DNA of 64,000 bases, taken from contig AZLU01000004.1 in assembly GCA_002224055.1 (NCBI GenBank), forward strand, positions 62,001 through 126,000, given 5' to 3'. Origin of the DNA: Pezizomycotina sp. ARF18 (taxonomy: Eukaryota; Ascomycota). Below are positions 1 through 12,042 of the stretch, in pieces (position 1 is the first letter of the stretch; every line of letters begins with the position of its first letter). The translations under genes were made by a program, and so were the position numbers. The notes below the pieces were generated by a model that was given only the letters and a program-made list of their open reading frames with translations, ran no database searches and had not been told where the DNA came from.

Positions 1-1800
1 CGAGTTCCGCGAGCCGCATTAGGAACTTCGTGTTCTCGACGTCGCCGCGGAAGGCGCAGAGGTACATCAAAGCGCCGTATGTAACGCGGTTCGGTTTTAA
101 GCCGCGCTCGAGCACGCGCTTGAGGATTTCCAGCATGGCGGGCATGTTTCTCGCCCAGGAGAGGCCTACCATGACGGTGTTATAGCACAGGAGGTCCGGC
201 TCGATGCCGTGCGACTCTGCTGCATTCAAGAATTCCAGCGCCGCGCCCATTTCCCCGCGCATCGCGCGCGAGCGTAATACGTGCCGGCAGATGTGTGGGT
301 TGAGCTCGTAGATGTCCAGATACTGTTTCAATAGCTGGTCGACAACTCCCGTCTCACCCCGCGCGGCGAACGCTTTCATTACGATACCGTAGCTGAGTTC
401 GTCGGGCTTGACTCCGAAATTGGAAAAGTCCTCAAATATCATCCTGACCCCCTCGAAATTCTTGACGTGAACGTAAGCTTTCAAGAGACCGTTAAGTAAT
501 TCGTTATAAAATAATGTGTTCGTCTGTCTCCGGTGCGTCTCGTACAACTTGAAAGCCTCAGGGTACTTCTGGTTATTGAGACAGTCTAGGATAGTCTTCT
601 GTACGTGGTCGAAATCGTTCACCCAGCCCCTCGCTTCCATCAGCCTCGTAATGTTTTGACACATCTCGTACGATATCGTCGAGAATTCTTCACCCTTAGG
701 CGTAGCAAGACTTCTCAGAGCTCCCTTCCAGATGAAGTTTGAGAAATCTTCCATCCGTTTCGTCTTTATCACCCCCCCGGTCCTCTCCAGCCATTCTTTG
801 AACGCTGCAGGAGCACCATTTGACGAATTCAATACCAATATGGCGCTAAAATGGTCTTTCCGTGCCATAACGCCTTCCCAGAGCTTCAGCATAAGGTTCC
901 ACTCCTTTTTGCAAGGGTATAGCCCAGAAAGTCCTCGACCCCGCAAAGTGCAACCTGCTATGGACGGACGCATACGCTAGCAGCAACTCAAGCGCTCCCG
1001 GGAGGTTATGGAGCTTGATTAGAACGTTTACTAGGCATCTGCACGAGTACCTCCCGAGCTCTTCGAGCGTTATCGCACTGCCGATTTCGATACACTGCTC
1101 TAGGTGAACTTTATGTCCGACTGGGAGAGGTACTTTAGCAGCGTGTTCCTCCGGCTTCGGGCGTCGCCCTTTTCCCAGGGGTAACCTAATTCTTTGTGGT
1201 ACAGCGTCCAAGCTAAATCGTAAAAGTCGGTTTTCCTACTGTTTATCAGCACGTCGAAGGTTGGGTACTGCTGGTCGATGTCGATGTTTTCATCGTACGG
1301 CAGAGATTGGCGCGCGAGGTTCTTGAGCGTTTCGTGTGCTGAAGATCTTCGGCAGTGGCTTCCTTGGCTGATGATGAGCTGTACAGGCGCCTACAGTACC
1401 GGATAAGCAGTGCGGTAGCGCTAGGGCGCGCTGACGAGTACCGCCGTATCAATGCTAGTGCTCTGGGTGGGTATAAAAAGTCCAGATCCACTACCGCAGC
1501 TTGCTGCTGCTGCTGCCTCGCCGGAATTTCGTCGTCTGCGGTGTTGTAGTTGCTGTAGTTGTCCGTGCTGCCGAAGAACAAGCTGGGTATGTCTAACCCG
1601 GTACCTCCGTGAACCCAGAATGCACTGTGCAGCATTCTTCGGGACTTGTAGCGGATGCATGAGGAGCGGGGAGAAGTCGGATGAGAAGTGCAGGAGGAGG
1701 AGGAAGAGGAAGAAGGAGAATGCTTAGAGGGTTTGGATATCAGGGAGATATAGCGGTTGGTGCCTCTGCTGTTTAGGCGGCGGACGATCCGTTCGAGCAT
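1..1800 (-). CDS. Pentatricopeptide-repeat protein, probably mitochondrial; 3' end lies outside the window
   Basis: PPR proteins bind organellar RNA through tandem ~35-residue helical hairpins. Here the spacing is visible: IEPDLLCYNTVMVGL and LKPNRVTYGALMYLC start about 35 residues apart, after earlier repeat-like units such as VKPDELSYGIVMKAF. I chose the ATG at 1798-1800 because the peptide from it (MLERIVRRLNSRGTNRYISL) is arginine-rich without acids, like a mitochondrial presequence; an in-frame ATG at 1854 is the alternative. A MLHSAFWVHGG stretch about 50 residues in resembles the N-terminus of fungal PPR proteins I know, from memory only. The reading moves through about four frames, with slips near 1340, 1110-1160 and 920-960, and is then open from about 920 to the edge. 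It is divergent from SRP68. The family call is good; the orthologue is not identified. Confidence 0.8.
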
Positions 1801-1854
1801 TCCCTTGCGAAGCAGAGAGTTGAGGCGGAATGCTGCTTTGTCCGTCCACCGCAC

Positions 1855-2456
1855 TCCTCTTCTAGGTCCAATTGCGTCGCGTGTGTAGACAGTGTAGAGC
1901 TACTGACTCGTTAGCTAGAGGTCCACTAGCAGCAGTGAAGACTTGAAGGATTTTTGAGCTCTTTCCTACCTTTACATCGACGGTCGGTAGCTTGTCTTCG
2001 TCGTTTGCCTTCGAACTGTAGCAGCATCAAAAACACTGGCACGAAATTCGAACGAACTAAGTGAATGAACGGCTTGAACGAGCCCAGTGTAGAGCCATCT
2101 ACAATGCAGAAAGAACGAGGGATTAAGAACTGATGAACAATTGGTTAAGAATTAAAAAAAAAGTAGCTGAAGAATTTTGTAGACGTTGATGCGCTTTGGT
2201 GTAATTGGCCGAGGAAAACCTAATATATCAAAATTTTTCTCTCTCCTTGTGGTTGACATATATTTTGCAAGGGTATTAGGGTAACAATGTCTTTGTTTCG
2301 GAAGTGGGTCTAATTTTCCTCTTAACTTATCCACCACCAAAAGTAGAAAGCGTCCCACTCCATATACAAAAAATTCCTTTTTATCGTGCGACGTTTCGAG
2401 TACGACCACGGCAGCTAAACATCAACCAATAACTTCCAGGACAAGGGCTTTCACTC
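1855..2456. promoter_or_regulatory. Divergent intergenic region between the PPR gene and SRP68
   Basis: About 600 bases separate the two divergent start regions, so both promoters should lie here. It is AT-rich in its middle (an A-run near 2152). I see no clear TATA box or defined operator and no convincing ORF. Confidence 0.4.
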
Positions 2457-4281
2457 ATGGATATCACCACGCTCATCTCTAAGCTGCGCTCAGACGCGCT
2501 ATCGCTTGGCGACTACGGAGCGTACCGGTCATCCTGCGCTACCCGTATAGCGAAGCTCCGGAAACGCCTAGGACGGAGCTCCGCGAGGACGAAGAAAGCT
2601 ACCGCCAAACCGCCCGTTACCACCGAGGACGTCGCCAACAATGTACAGTACGTCTACACCCAAGAAATCAAGCTCCTATACTTTATTTTGTGTTTTTAGC
2701 TGCTATTTAAGCTCTCTGAGATTACAGTTAGCTAATATCTCATCAGGAACGTCCACCTCCTCATCTACTGCGCCGAGAGGGCGTGGGCCCACGCAATGTT
2801 GCTGAAGATCAACTCTGCAAACTCCGGAAGAGCCGCACCGTCCAGCGACCTCCGCGCGCACATCGTCTCCCGCGTCCACAAGGCCTACCTGCACGCCTCC
2901 GAGCTGCTAACCCTCCTGCAAGATTCCGCCAGCAAAGCCTCCACGACGGACATCCTCGAGACCCGCGCCTACCAGGAGTCGCTCGCGGCATGGAAGCCTT
3001 CGAGAAGCGCCACTGGGAGGAATCGCTGAAGCACCTCGCGATCACTCGCGTCGTCTACGCTTCGTTGCAGAAGAAAGCCAGTAGCGGAATGCGGCGGAGG
3101 CGTTTAAGGATATGTTGTCGCAGACGGTCGATCCCGGAGTTAGGTACTCCGCGTATCAGCTGCAGCTTCCTAGGTCCGTGGATATAGCCGCTATAGCCCG
3201 ACAGAAATTCCCCCGGGAGGAGAACGAGGAGTTACTGAAGCTGCTGTCGGAGTTGGATCCTGAAGCGCTCGCGGATCCTGGTGTTACGAAGACCGCGGGT
3301 GGTGTGCGGCCGTTACTTCCGTTACGTGGCGCGGAAGGACCGCTCCGGTGGACGATGCGGATGTTGCGCTTTCGCTGGCAAACGTACAGACGGCGGCGAA
3401 CAATGTCGGATCCGACAACCCGGACGAATTCGACGACGTGCTGGCGTGCTGGCAGGAGTGCGTGGACGCTACGAAGAAAGCGATCGACAATTTAACTTCA
3501 GAAGGGGTCGCGGCAGGCGATGAGAAGCTACAGGCGCTACAGTTGACGTACACGTACGTCTGCTACAGCCTGATATCGTGGCGCATAAAGCGTAACACCG
3601 TCATGGCGAACAACCTGGCCTCGAAGGACCGCGAGCTTGAAGGCGAAAAGAAATCGAAAACGCTGCACGACGAAGTTGCGCTGTGGGATGCTATACTGCA
3701 GAGTTTAGAGCAGGCCACTTCGCTTCCTGGTGTTGCCGCGGACGAGGACTTTTGTTCGGAGCTCGAGGGGAAGCGGCTGTACTTCCTTGCACTGAAGGTT
3801 TCTACGATAGCGAGGTCTTACGCGCCGGATTCGGTTGAAGCGCTAGCGTTATATTCGCGGGCTTTGTCGCATGCGAAAGAGTGTCTTCCGCTTGTTCCTA
3901 CCGATGCTGATAATAGAGCTGAAGCGGAATCACTGCAAGAAAACTTGCGGGCTACGCTAACGAGAACGCACGCGCTCGCGGAGCTGGAGAAGCTGCGAGA
4001 GAAGAAGAGGCAGGCTGAGAACGAGACACCGCTGGTGGAGAGATTAGAGTCGTATCCGGTTTCTGGTGTGGACTTTGGGAACCTGGTCAGGTGGCCCCCG
4101 GCGCTGCAGCCTTGCCCTGTCAAGCCGGTCTTCTTCGACGTTGCGTGGAATTACTTGGGTTATAGGGATGCCGACGGGAATCATCTGGCGGCGGGGTCGC
4201 AGATGGATGTTGACGAGAAAGGCGGCGCAGGGGCTCCGGCGAAGGAAGAGAAGAAGTCTGGATTGTTCGGGTTCTGGGGAG
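2457..4281 (+). CDS. SRP68: Signal recognition particle subunit SRP68
   Basis: SRP68 pairs with SRP72 on SRP RNA and helps target ribosome-nascent-chain complexes to the ER. The N-terminus MDITTLISKLRSDALSLGDY matches the family start. The VHLLIYCAERAWAHAM segment, the TWRGRTAPV segment followed by a long helical region, and the SGLFGFWG tail are SRP68 hallmarks. Exon 1 ends at 2647; a GT-AG intron (2648-2746, GTACGT donor, GCTAATA branch, CATCAG acceptor) joins the frame as VQ/NVHLL. After it the reading slips frame at least three times (near 2995, 3095 and 3280-3330). The last open frame runs to 4385, but a one-base change in the GGGGA at about 4275 would give FWGR and a stop at 4279-4281, the expected family end. 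The frame changes look like indels, not stop mutations. Confidence 0.9.
2648..2746 (+). other. Spliceosomal intron in SRP68
   Basis: It has a GTACGT donor, a GCTAATA branch-like site at 2731-2737 and a CATCAG acceptor. Removing it restores an uninterrupted SRP68 reading (VQ then NVHLLIYCAERAW), which defines both ends. Confidence 0.8.
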
Positions 4282-4385
4282 ATAGGGTCTTGCTCCCGGG
4301 GCTTAGTACAGTGGTAGCGTTGGATTTTCACGAGAGCGGTTGCTTACTATTCAAGATTTTTCACCATTCTTCTATGCGCGCGTAA

Positions 4386-4886
4386 ATATAGGTATCATGG
4401 TGCATTATCTTTTAGAACAAGGATGGGCTACGAAAAAGTTTATTTAGATACTATCGTCATCAGCCAAGTCGTGCTTTTGAGTTCACGATACTTCTGCTTC
4501 TCTGAGAATAGTATATTTGCGAAAACACCTAATGAGAAAGCTGAGGCGAAGGGTGATCTTGATTCCATTTGATTCTTAAGGATTCAGGATGGTTTTCTGG
4601 TTGAGACTTCGAAATGAATTCTTCCGATGTAACCAATTACAAGCAACTTCGAGCAGCCTGCGCCCACAGTGGTACAACGGCAAAGACCTACGCGATATAA
4701 TGAAAGCAAAATCCTATCAGGCCTCCTTCGGAGAGTCCCATCTTCCTTTGTTCCCGTCATGAATAATAAAAGAATTGAGCTTATCAAACCAGTCCCCCTG
4801 AAATCAAACTCAATTCTAATACTATTGACTCACGGGTCTCAAACAGAGCTATGTAGCGACTATTAGCGATAGACCTACAAATAAAA
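4386..4886. other. AT-rich intergenic region with no gene seen
   Basis: Presumed SRP68 3' flank plus the 5' flank of the initiator tRNA. The short ORFs here show no family features and have intergenic-like composition. Confidence 0.4.
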
Positions 4887-4976
4887 AGCAACATGGCGCA
4901 ATGGCAGCGCGCCGGGCTCATATTTCTTGATTAGAATAGGAACCGGAGGAAGTCAGATCGATACTGACTGTTGCTA
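4887..4976 (+). tRNA. Initiator tRNA-Met (CAT) with an 18-nt intron
   Basis: The acceptor strands AGCAACA and TGTTGCT pair over seven bases with an A1:U72 end, typical of initiators. The D arm is GCGC/GCGC. The anticodon loop CTCATA carries CAT at 4919-4921. Bases 4923-4940 form the intron at the usual place after base 37. The T arm is GTCAG-ATCGATA-CTGAC, with A54 and A60 in the loop, another initiator mark. The anticodon stem CCGGG faces ACCGG, so one of the three G:C pairs conserved in initiators (position 31:39) is G:A here. That is either a base error or a real variant. A T-run just downstream can end pol III transcription. Confidence 0.88.
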
Positions 4977-5003
4977 GCAATTTACCTTTTTCTTTTTCTT
5001 TTC

Positions 5004-5022
5004 TTTTTTTTTTTTTTTTTTT
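5004..5022 (+). terminator. Poly-T tract downstream of tRNA-iMet
   Basis: Nineteen uninterrupted T follow shorter T-runs that begin about 10 bases after the tRNA. Pol III ends at T4 or longer; the first T5 near 4986 is probably the working stop. Confidence 0.5.
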
Positions 5023-8000
5023 GCGCTTTTTCATGTCCTCTTCATAAAATTTCCGATAAAATATTGCTGCGATTAACCTCAACATCAAATACCGCACAGA
5101 ATTTCAGTACTATCGCCTTCATCAAACAGTGCCCTTATGTTTTTTTTTTTTTGCAAATATCTATCTAAATCAACTAACGCTACACCCAGATACTCAATTA
5201 CATACGAGCTAGATGCGACACCGAATCAAGCGCAATATGTTAAGGTTCACTATTACTAAAGACGTTATATACTCAACTGTATAACTTCCTGTAGCCTCCG
5301 AAGTGATGCAACCACGCGCCGGCTACGCTATACAGTAAATAGCTTAACGTAGAGGAAATATCAAGGGCCATGCTTATCGTCGACAAAAGCAGCAAGGGTT
5401 CTTAGTTCAGTATATCGGGAAATCCCTAGAAAGGTTGACTCAAAAGAGGATACTAATCCGTTGATTTCGCCGTTACTACGTATATTAAAGCCACGGACCG
5501 TTGTGTTGATATTCATACTGTCTGCAACTTCATAGGATCTTAAGACACTAACGTTTACCATACTCAAATGATATGCGTACTTTGTAGAGCTATGAGTGTT
5601 TAGTCCAGGCAGGCGCTGCAGAGCATATGTATCCGTGATGCAGCACCAATTACCCGTAAAACTTATGGACGAAACATTGGGGATCAAATATAATTCCTTC
5701 ACCAGAATCTAAATCTGAGGTCTAATAACAACCGAGCTCACAAGGCTGCATAGATGGTGTAGAAATTTGTCTCCTTGTACCCCGACCGCTATGGGTGGCC
5801 AACAATAATATAAAACCATTTGTACGGAAGAGTAACTCCCAGAAATGAATGCCAAATGAAAACCAAGGGCTTAAAGGTCTCATAAGGGCAAGCATGAGAT
5901 ATCAACGTCAGGAAGCAACACGAAAACAATTTATCCAATATTATTTTGGGAAAATTGCCCTTAGGATACGTACGACGAGATCGTGATCAAGAACATCTGG
6001 GTGTGTACACTATCCAGAGTGGGATAACCAAGCCGATGCTTTCTCTCCTTGGATAGCTTTAGATCTCGTCTTACGCTTGAACAGATAAAAAGTTGCCATT
6101 TATCGATGACGAAGATGTTTTTGCTTCAGGGATGGATGCTTCAACACGGGTTTACGTCTACTTCCTGAAAAACACTTTGAAGATACCAATGTGGACACGG
6201 GAGGCTCTCCACCGATATGTAGAAATTATCACTTGATCTTGGTAATAACCAAAATGTCTTTCGGAAATAGGTCGACAATAACATATACTACCAAAGTGTT
6301 GGATAGCGGCCGATACATTCCTGCTGCCCTCTATGTTTGAACCAAAGTGTAGTTCGGGCTATTAGTTCTCCTTATACCTATCGGGCACATCGTGTAGTTT
6401 CTTTAGTACAAGCGATTCGTCTACAGCAGACATATGAAACCTCAAAAATGTCAACGAGCATATCACACTACCTGTCCACGTAAGCCATTCTAATCTTATA
6501 TCCTAAGAAATCATTTTGGCGAACTATACAAAGACGCAACCGAGAAACTTCCTCACCCCAGCCCTCTTCGGATACCTCCTTGCCGACCGGTTGACCTCTC
6601 CGCCTTATATTCTCATCCACCTAGTACACTCTTATATCACCCCCCAGTTAACATCACCATCAACTAATAGACATATATAAATAGAAGCATCGTAGAAAGC
6701 ACCGTTGAACCGTTGATGTACGGCGCTTCAGTGGAGGTTCATAGTACGTACGAAGGAGTTTAACTCTCTAGCAAATATTGCAGACAGCTCATAAATCGCT
6801 TCAGTGATGAGATTCGAGCATTTGCAGTTACCCGCCTAAATTAATACAGCTCACTTCGAGCAGCTCGTATATGAATCACATTTACACTTAAACACAAATC
6901 CGAGCAGACTGATAGAAAAAGCGCTCAGAAGCTCGGAAATATATCATACCTCGAATAAAACCGACAAGATACCCTGAAAATAGGCCTACGCGCGACGAAG
7001 AACATATCTTGATCGTGAAGTCTGCGTTCGGAGAATTCCACCATAAAAACACCTATTCCATTGATCGGAGACACAAGGTATTACATGCTATGTGACTTGG
7101 CTCTATTGGGACCATGTATAAAAATACCTTATTTGGATATTCTCCGTTCGTGCTTGTTTTTACGAACTTCGTGGCCAAAAGCCGCTGCATAGCTTGTACT
7201 TGAGGACACGTCTAAGCCATTCCTGAAACCGCAGATAAATGGGGTAAAGTGTATTATGACTGAGTTCCGGCACAGTTGAAGCAATCCTATACGGCAAACT
7301 CTTCAGGATCTATCCCAAAATCATACTTTTATCTCAGCCTACTGTAATCGCCCAAGAGAGCTCGTGGTATCCCGCCATAATATTTCATCAGTGGCATCAT
7401 CGCGAAGGGGATTGTTATCTCAGATAGCCTGAGAGTTAGCCGGAGCCAGCGGTTTACGTTCAAACACCCTACATAGAGATCAAAAGAAGAGTCATTGCGT
7501 GCCATAGAATTCTGAATTCATTATTATTGCACAAAAGACACCCACAGGCCCCAATTTTTGCTCATTTCAACAATGTCCTATTTCCCTACAACCTTCGCGA
7601 CATATTCGGCATAAAACCATGAATTCGAACCCAGCAGTCTAATATAGAATACCAGGAGGAATTCCTCTACCTGCAGAGCTGATAAAATTTCCACTAATAC
7701 AGTCATTCGGAAGCTGAGATATAACTAAATCGAAGCGAGCTTCCACGATACCGCGAATTAGTAGTATGGATTTCAAATCCTATTTTTATATATATCGGAT
7801 TCTTCGCTAAGTTTTCACATACGTGCTTTGATGGAAGAGTTCGTGTAAGCAGTTTTAAAAAGAAAGTACGCACGGCTAGGAGTAACTACAAGCGATATTA
7901 CTCGACTTATTATTACAGCTCGACGAGAAAGTCTCCAGCGCCCTCGATATTACCGCAAGCAACTGCAGCCCACAATCTATAAAAACAACAGTTTTATCAA

Positions 8001-9402
8001 TACTCCAGTAGGCAAAATACAGGATTAGCTATCTCACAGCGCACAGGAGGATGCTATAAGACCACATCTGAATAGGTTGTCATCACGCACAAGAAACCTC
8101 CTAGCGAAATTTCTAATTACGGTCTCGCCAAATTACACAAATGCAAGCGAAAACGTATGACAAGTAATCCACCCAGATGATAAAACTCTCACTTATCTGA
8201 AGTCTGCAATGCGCAATAATTTTCTACCTAATGCATGGCTACCGACGAGATAGCTGTAATCAAAGTACCTGATCTGACCGAGGGGATACAGCTATGAGGA
8301 ATATCTTACAGAGGGGTGTATAGGCACGAGATCAGTTTTGAATCGTGGATATTATCACGCCATTACCATAAATTAGCGAAGATCCAAATGCGGGCATGTT
8401 CTTTCCTCTATCAACTCGGAACGGCTAGAAGAATTGGCGATAAAGGACAGGCCGTATCGTCAAACAAAATAAGTTATTAATGACTGTAGAGCAGAGCGAT
8501 ACTTGAGAGAGTTATTATGTATATCGGTTAATGCGCATCGGCCGCTGACCACACCCACTCCCCTTTTTACCCCGATACCCAAGTTAAGATGCACCCACGC
8601 ATTCTCACGATATTCAAGACTGAGTAAACTGCTGTTTCTACCGCGCATACGTATCAAAGCTCTTGGCTCTATGATGACTGAGCAGTTTTAACGGCGTATA
8701 TAATATTGCCAATGACTTTCTCGAAATCAGACGCAAACGAAGGCCAATTTTCATGCGCCAGAACCAACTCCATTTGGCTCTTTCAAAAGATAAAATCGTC
8801 TATCCCTCCATATAGTTTGCAATTTTCGCATTGCTGCCGTGTCTCGAGGCATATTTCTCACCTCAGGCTCATGGAAACGCCTCCTCCATAGAGAAAATTT
8901 TATAAGCCTCCCGCAACAACGATAACTAAATGAGATTGAGATAGATTTAAAGAAGGTCGAATTTCCATACATGCTGCACTTTAATGATGAAAATTATAGA
9001 TGAAAGTAATTTTGGAGAGACCTTAGTCCCTCTACGTACAAAGTCGGCGTTCAATCCCCTTTATACTTGAAATAGTCGCGCCGAACCACATCCTCGGGCT
9101 TTCTGTGGGTACGGAAAGGACACGCCTTTAGACATTCGCAGTATACAAGCCTTCCGGATGAATGATAATCAGCAGTGATTATTAGAAGAAAGGAATCGAG
9201 AAAGTTTTGGTAATCTAGGTAGGTAGGCAATCATCAGAATGAACGTTCTAGAAATCTAGATAAATGCACTATCCCCAACCGACATACATTGGACCATCCA
9301 ATCAAAATTAAAAATAACCATGAAACCTCATCAATCTCACTATAAACCCGCTTAAGATACGACTCGAACGCAACTCATAGACTTTATAGCCCACAACCAA
9401 TC
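5023..9402. other. 4.4-kb region without a recognisable gene
   Basis: It is AT-rich without simple repeats, has no ORF above about 115 codons, and no protein family is recognisable on either strand. By eye the plus strand carries more A and C than T and G over long runs (for example 6480-6620 and 7500-7700). CpG is not visibly depleted. It may be old decayed mobile DNA, but nothing proves this. Confidence 0.4.
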
Positions 9403-9426
9403 AAAAAAAAAAAAAAAAAAAAAAAA

Positions 9427-9529
9427 TACAGCTTATCTCTGGATTGCGTGTGTCATCCTTTTGCAGGGGCCATGCTAATCTTCTCTGTATTGATATAATG
9501 ATTCGACCTGCCGCACCCCTTCGAGTGGG
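9427..9529 (-). ncRNA. U6 spliceosomal snRNA, copy a (intronless)
   Basis: The minus strand has the U6 core: ACAGAGAAGATTAGCATGG, then CCCCTGC and AAGGATGACAC, and finally a U-run encoded by the A24 at 9403-9426. The ACAGAGA box and AGC triad are intact. U6 is the catalytic snRNA that pairs with U2 and the 5' splice site in the nucleus. A TATA box (TATATAAAT, 9554-9562) lies about 25-30 bases before the inferred start. The 5' part is contiguous with the core, so this copy has no intron where copy b does, and its 5' domain is more diverged. The 5' end is approximate. Confidence 0.82.
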
Positions 9530-9553
9530 CAATAGTCAAAGGATAAGAGTCGG

Positions 9554-9562
9554 TATATAAAT
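9554..9562 (-). promoter_or_regulatory. TATA box of U6 copy a
   Basis: TATATAAAT on plus (ATTTATATA on the coding strand), about 25-30 bases before the inferred U6 5' end. U6 genes are pol III type 3-like or hybrid and commonly have a TATA box at this spacing. Confidence 0.6.
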
Positions 9563-10237
9563 GGATAAAAATTTTTGTGAGACGAAAAGGGTTTGGGGTA
9601 TGACTGTGTGGCGGATATGAGTCACTGTTTTCAATATGACCGCGCCTAGATTTGGAATAAGCGCGCTTCAAATATGTAGTCTGTAGACAGAAATGCTTAA
9701 TGGTTTGGAAAGGCCTCAAATTATTGAAATATTGAATCATTGCTATTCAAGTTGATTATAAAGTTCGATGTTTTGAATCCGGTTAGTAGATAGTACCGGG
9801 ATGTGGTTCTGGTTAAGGAGAAATTCCAGCAGGATCATTTGCGCACCTAAAAATATACAGAGAAAAAATTTTGAAAAGAGAAGTGCATTGTGCACCAGGA
9901 TTATACCCTTTGATACCTGTGGAAAAATTGCCTAGTATTTAATCTCGCACCGTACGTATTCCAAGAGAGATGAGATGTGGTGTTGTAATCTGTAAGCGTG
10001 AAGCGCTGTCGGTTGGCTATGGAGCCGCCTTAGCGCCGGCACAATAGCGTTACCGAGATTGCGTGCAGCAAAATTAAAGTTCCCTACAACACGCACGCCA
10101 AAATTTTGCCCCAATAAAATTTTCACTGAAAATCCGCGCACGACCCCAAGAGTCGAACTGGTAAGCAAAAATTTTACAAAAGGAATCAACAAAACAACGA
10201 AACAACATCACGACTTCAAAAAAAAATTTACAAAAAA

Positions 10238-10420
10238 AAATTGGAAGCATCTCTTTGTTGAAGCGTGTCATCCTTAATGCAGGGGCCATGCTAATCTTCT
10301 CTGTATCGTTTCAAAATCTATTCAAAGACGTTTCATTAGAATCTGACATCTTTCAAGATAGTTCGGGTAGAGTGTTGGGAGTGGTTAACTTACGACCAAA
10401 TGTCCCACGAGGGGACGGAA
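10238..10420 (-). ncRNA. U6 spliceosomal snRNA, copy b, split by an mRNA-type intron
   Basis: Reading the minus strand, exon 1 (about 10420-10394) has a hairpin (GTCCC-CTCGT-GGGAC) and ends in GGGACATTTGGTC. Exon 2 (10317-10238) begins ATTTTGAAACGATACAGAG, continues with GATTAGCATGGCCCCTGC, AAGGATGAC and AACAAAGAGATGCTTCC, and ends in a U-run. Joined, the exons match the yeast U6 order GGACATTTGGTC-A-TTTGAAAC-ATACAGAG. The 76-nt insert (10318-10393) has a GTAAGT donor, a TTCTAATGA branch-like site and a TAG acceptor. A TATA box lies about 25-30 bases upstream of exon 1. mRNA-type introns in U6 are known in some fungi such as fission yeast. The mature length, about 107 nt, is normal. Confidence 0.9.
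10318..10393 (-). other. GU-AG intron inside U6 copy b
   Basis: It runs from GTAAGT to GAATAG on the minus strand, is 76 nt long and has a CTAAT branch element about 26 nt before the acceptor. It interrupts U6 between GGTC and ATTTTGAAAC, upstream of the ACAGAGA box. Confidence 0.85.
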
Positions 10421-10439
10421 GTATAGGGTGGGAATGCGC

Positions 10440-10447
10440 TATATAAA
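10440..10447 (-). promoter_or_regulatory. TATA box of U6 copy b
   Basis: TATATAAA on plus, about 25-30 bases upstream of the inferred 5' end of exon 1. Confidence 0.65.
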
Positions 10448-10449
10448 GG

Positions 10450-11835
10450 CTATTTTCTTAGCCGCAGTAACTCCCGAACAAGGAAAATGGTATGGATGGC
10501 CACTGGCTTCTGCTATAGTGTTAGCTCTTGGTAGAATTTTTTATTATGGCATCGATAAGATGTCAATTTGATAATGGAAATCGAGAAATTATCGGTAATT
10601 AAATTTTTATAAATTCGAATTTACTATTGAGAAATGTTGGGATATTGAGGCCGCTGGGGACCTCAGGAGTCCACGGTATACCCTGATGCCGCCATGGGAA
10701 CGCGTCACGTCGTACTCACTTACATCATATATGTGGCTCGCGCTGACATCCTCATACTATCCATAAATATTTTCAACACTATTAGAGATTCTTCCTCGTC
10801 TTTGGTCCTTGATACAGGTGAATCAGCTTAGAATAATAAATGCACACACGCGTTAACACAATGTAAAAAAAACCCACAATTAAGATTAAAGTTTATCGCA
10901 TGAGGCAAAATGGGATCTCTATGACTATAAGGTATCTCTAAGACCGAAACTCATCCCAGAACTGAAGGCGTCATGGATCCCAAGGATCCTGGTCTCAGCA
11001 AACAACGACACCGTCATCGCGAAATTCATCAAAACAGAATTCACAAGATTTTGTTTTCCCGCACGTGATTTACTGGTTTTCTTTCGGTTTTCCTGTTGCT
11101 TTTTTTTCAGTTTGAGGCTCAAGAGAGAAAATGTACTAAACCCTTTACGGAACCTTGCAGGCTGTCCATCGCTCATGAGTCGTGATCTCGGTCAGACTCC
11201 TGCTTCCATCACCTTAAGGTCTCATTAGCTGCCTCTTGCCTCTAAATCGTCTTTTATCATCTAGGTATCGCGCTATGATACTATCATGTTTGTAAGTAGT
11301 TCTCGAAAATGTCACCGAACTTTCTGTATATCAACTATAATTGGCGCTATTGAGGGATCATTGAATTCGAGTATCAAATGGCATTCCTCTGATGGACCAG
11401 AAACACCCCCCACCCTTATAAATCCTAATATATCACGCTTCTTAAAAACCACATGAGCATGGTATATACGGAATAACTCCAAGTATATTTTATAAAATTT
11501 AATACATAGGCTCATGAATGGGTTCGAGTATAGGTACTGTTCATGGAGCCGCCAATAAAATTCAACAATGAGTCCAAGGAAGCGAAATCAATGTCTCGCA
11601 GCGGAGTTTCATTACCATGGTACCATGTTATTTTGTGCATTTGAATTTTGCCATTCGAATATAGCAAATACTTGAGTGTTGTATGAATTCGAATTGTAAG
11701 ACAAAAAAGCTCAGAAAGGTGGCAGCGGGTCAGCAGTATGAAGAGGCGCTAATATAAATTATATCAAGTCATTGTCATTTTAGGTAGTATAGATCGTGAA
11801 GAGAATATATATACTTCAGCTTATAAGTATTTGTG
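10450..11835. other. Intergenic region with no gene seen
   Basis: The short ORFs lack family features. A GC-richer patch near 10650-10740 contains neither a recognisable RNA fold nor a coding frame. Confidence 0.35.
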
Positions 11836-11843
11836 TATAAATA
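11836..11843 (+). promoter_or_regulatory. Possible TATA box of the 12-kb gene
   Basis: TATAAATA lies about 200 bases before the ATG at 12043. A C/A-rich, G-poor stretch (about 11860-12040), common in fungal 5' leaders, follows it. Confidence 0.4.
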
Positions 11844-12042
11844 TCAGACCGTCTACCGCCAAGCGTCCACCAACACTGACATTATTACCACTACCTTAAT
11901 AACATACCCCTACAACGTCGCATTTCAACCATCTGCTCTTTACCAAACCTACACTTTAGTCGAAAGACACTGGATTACGAGACTTTAATAATCCTTGAAC
12001 ACTTGAACGTCATGACAAGTTACACTGAATATTCAAACTAAC

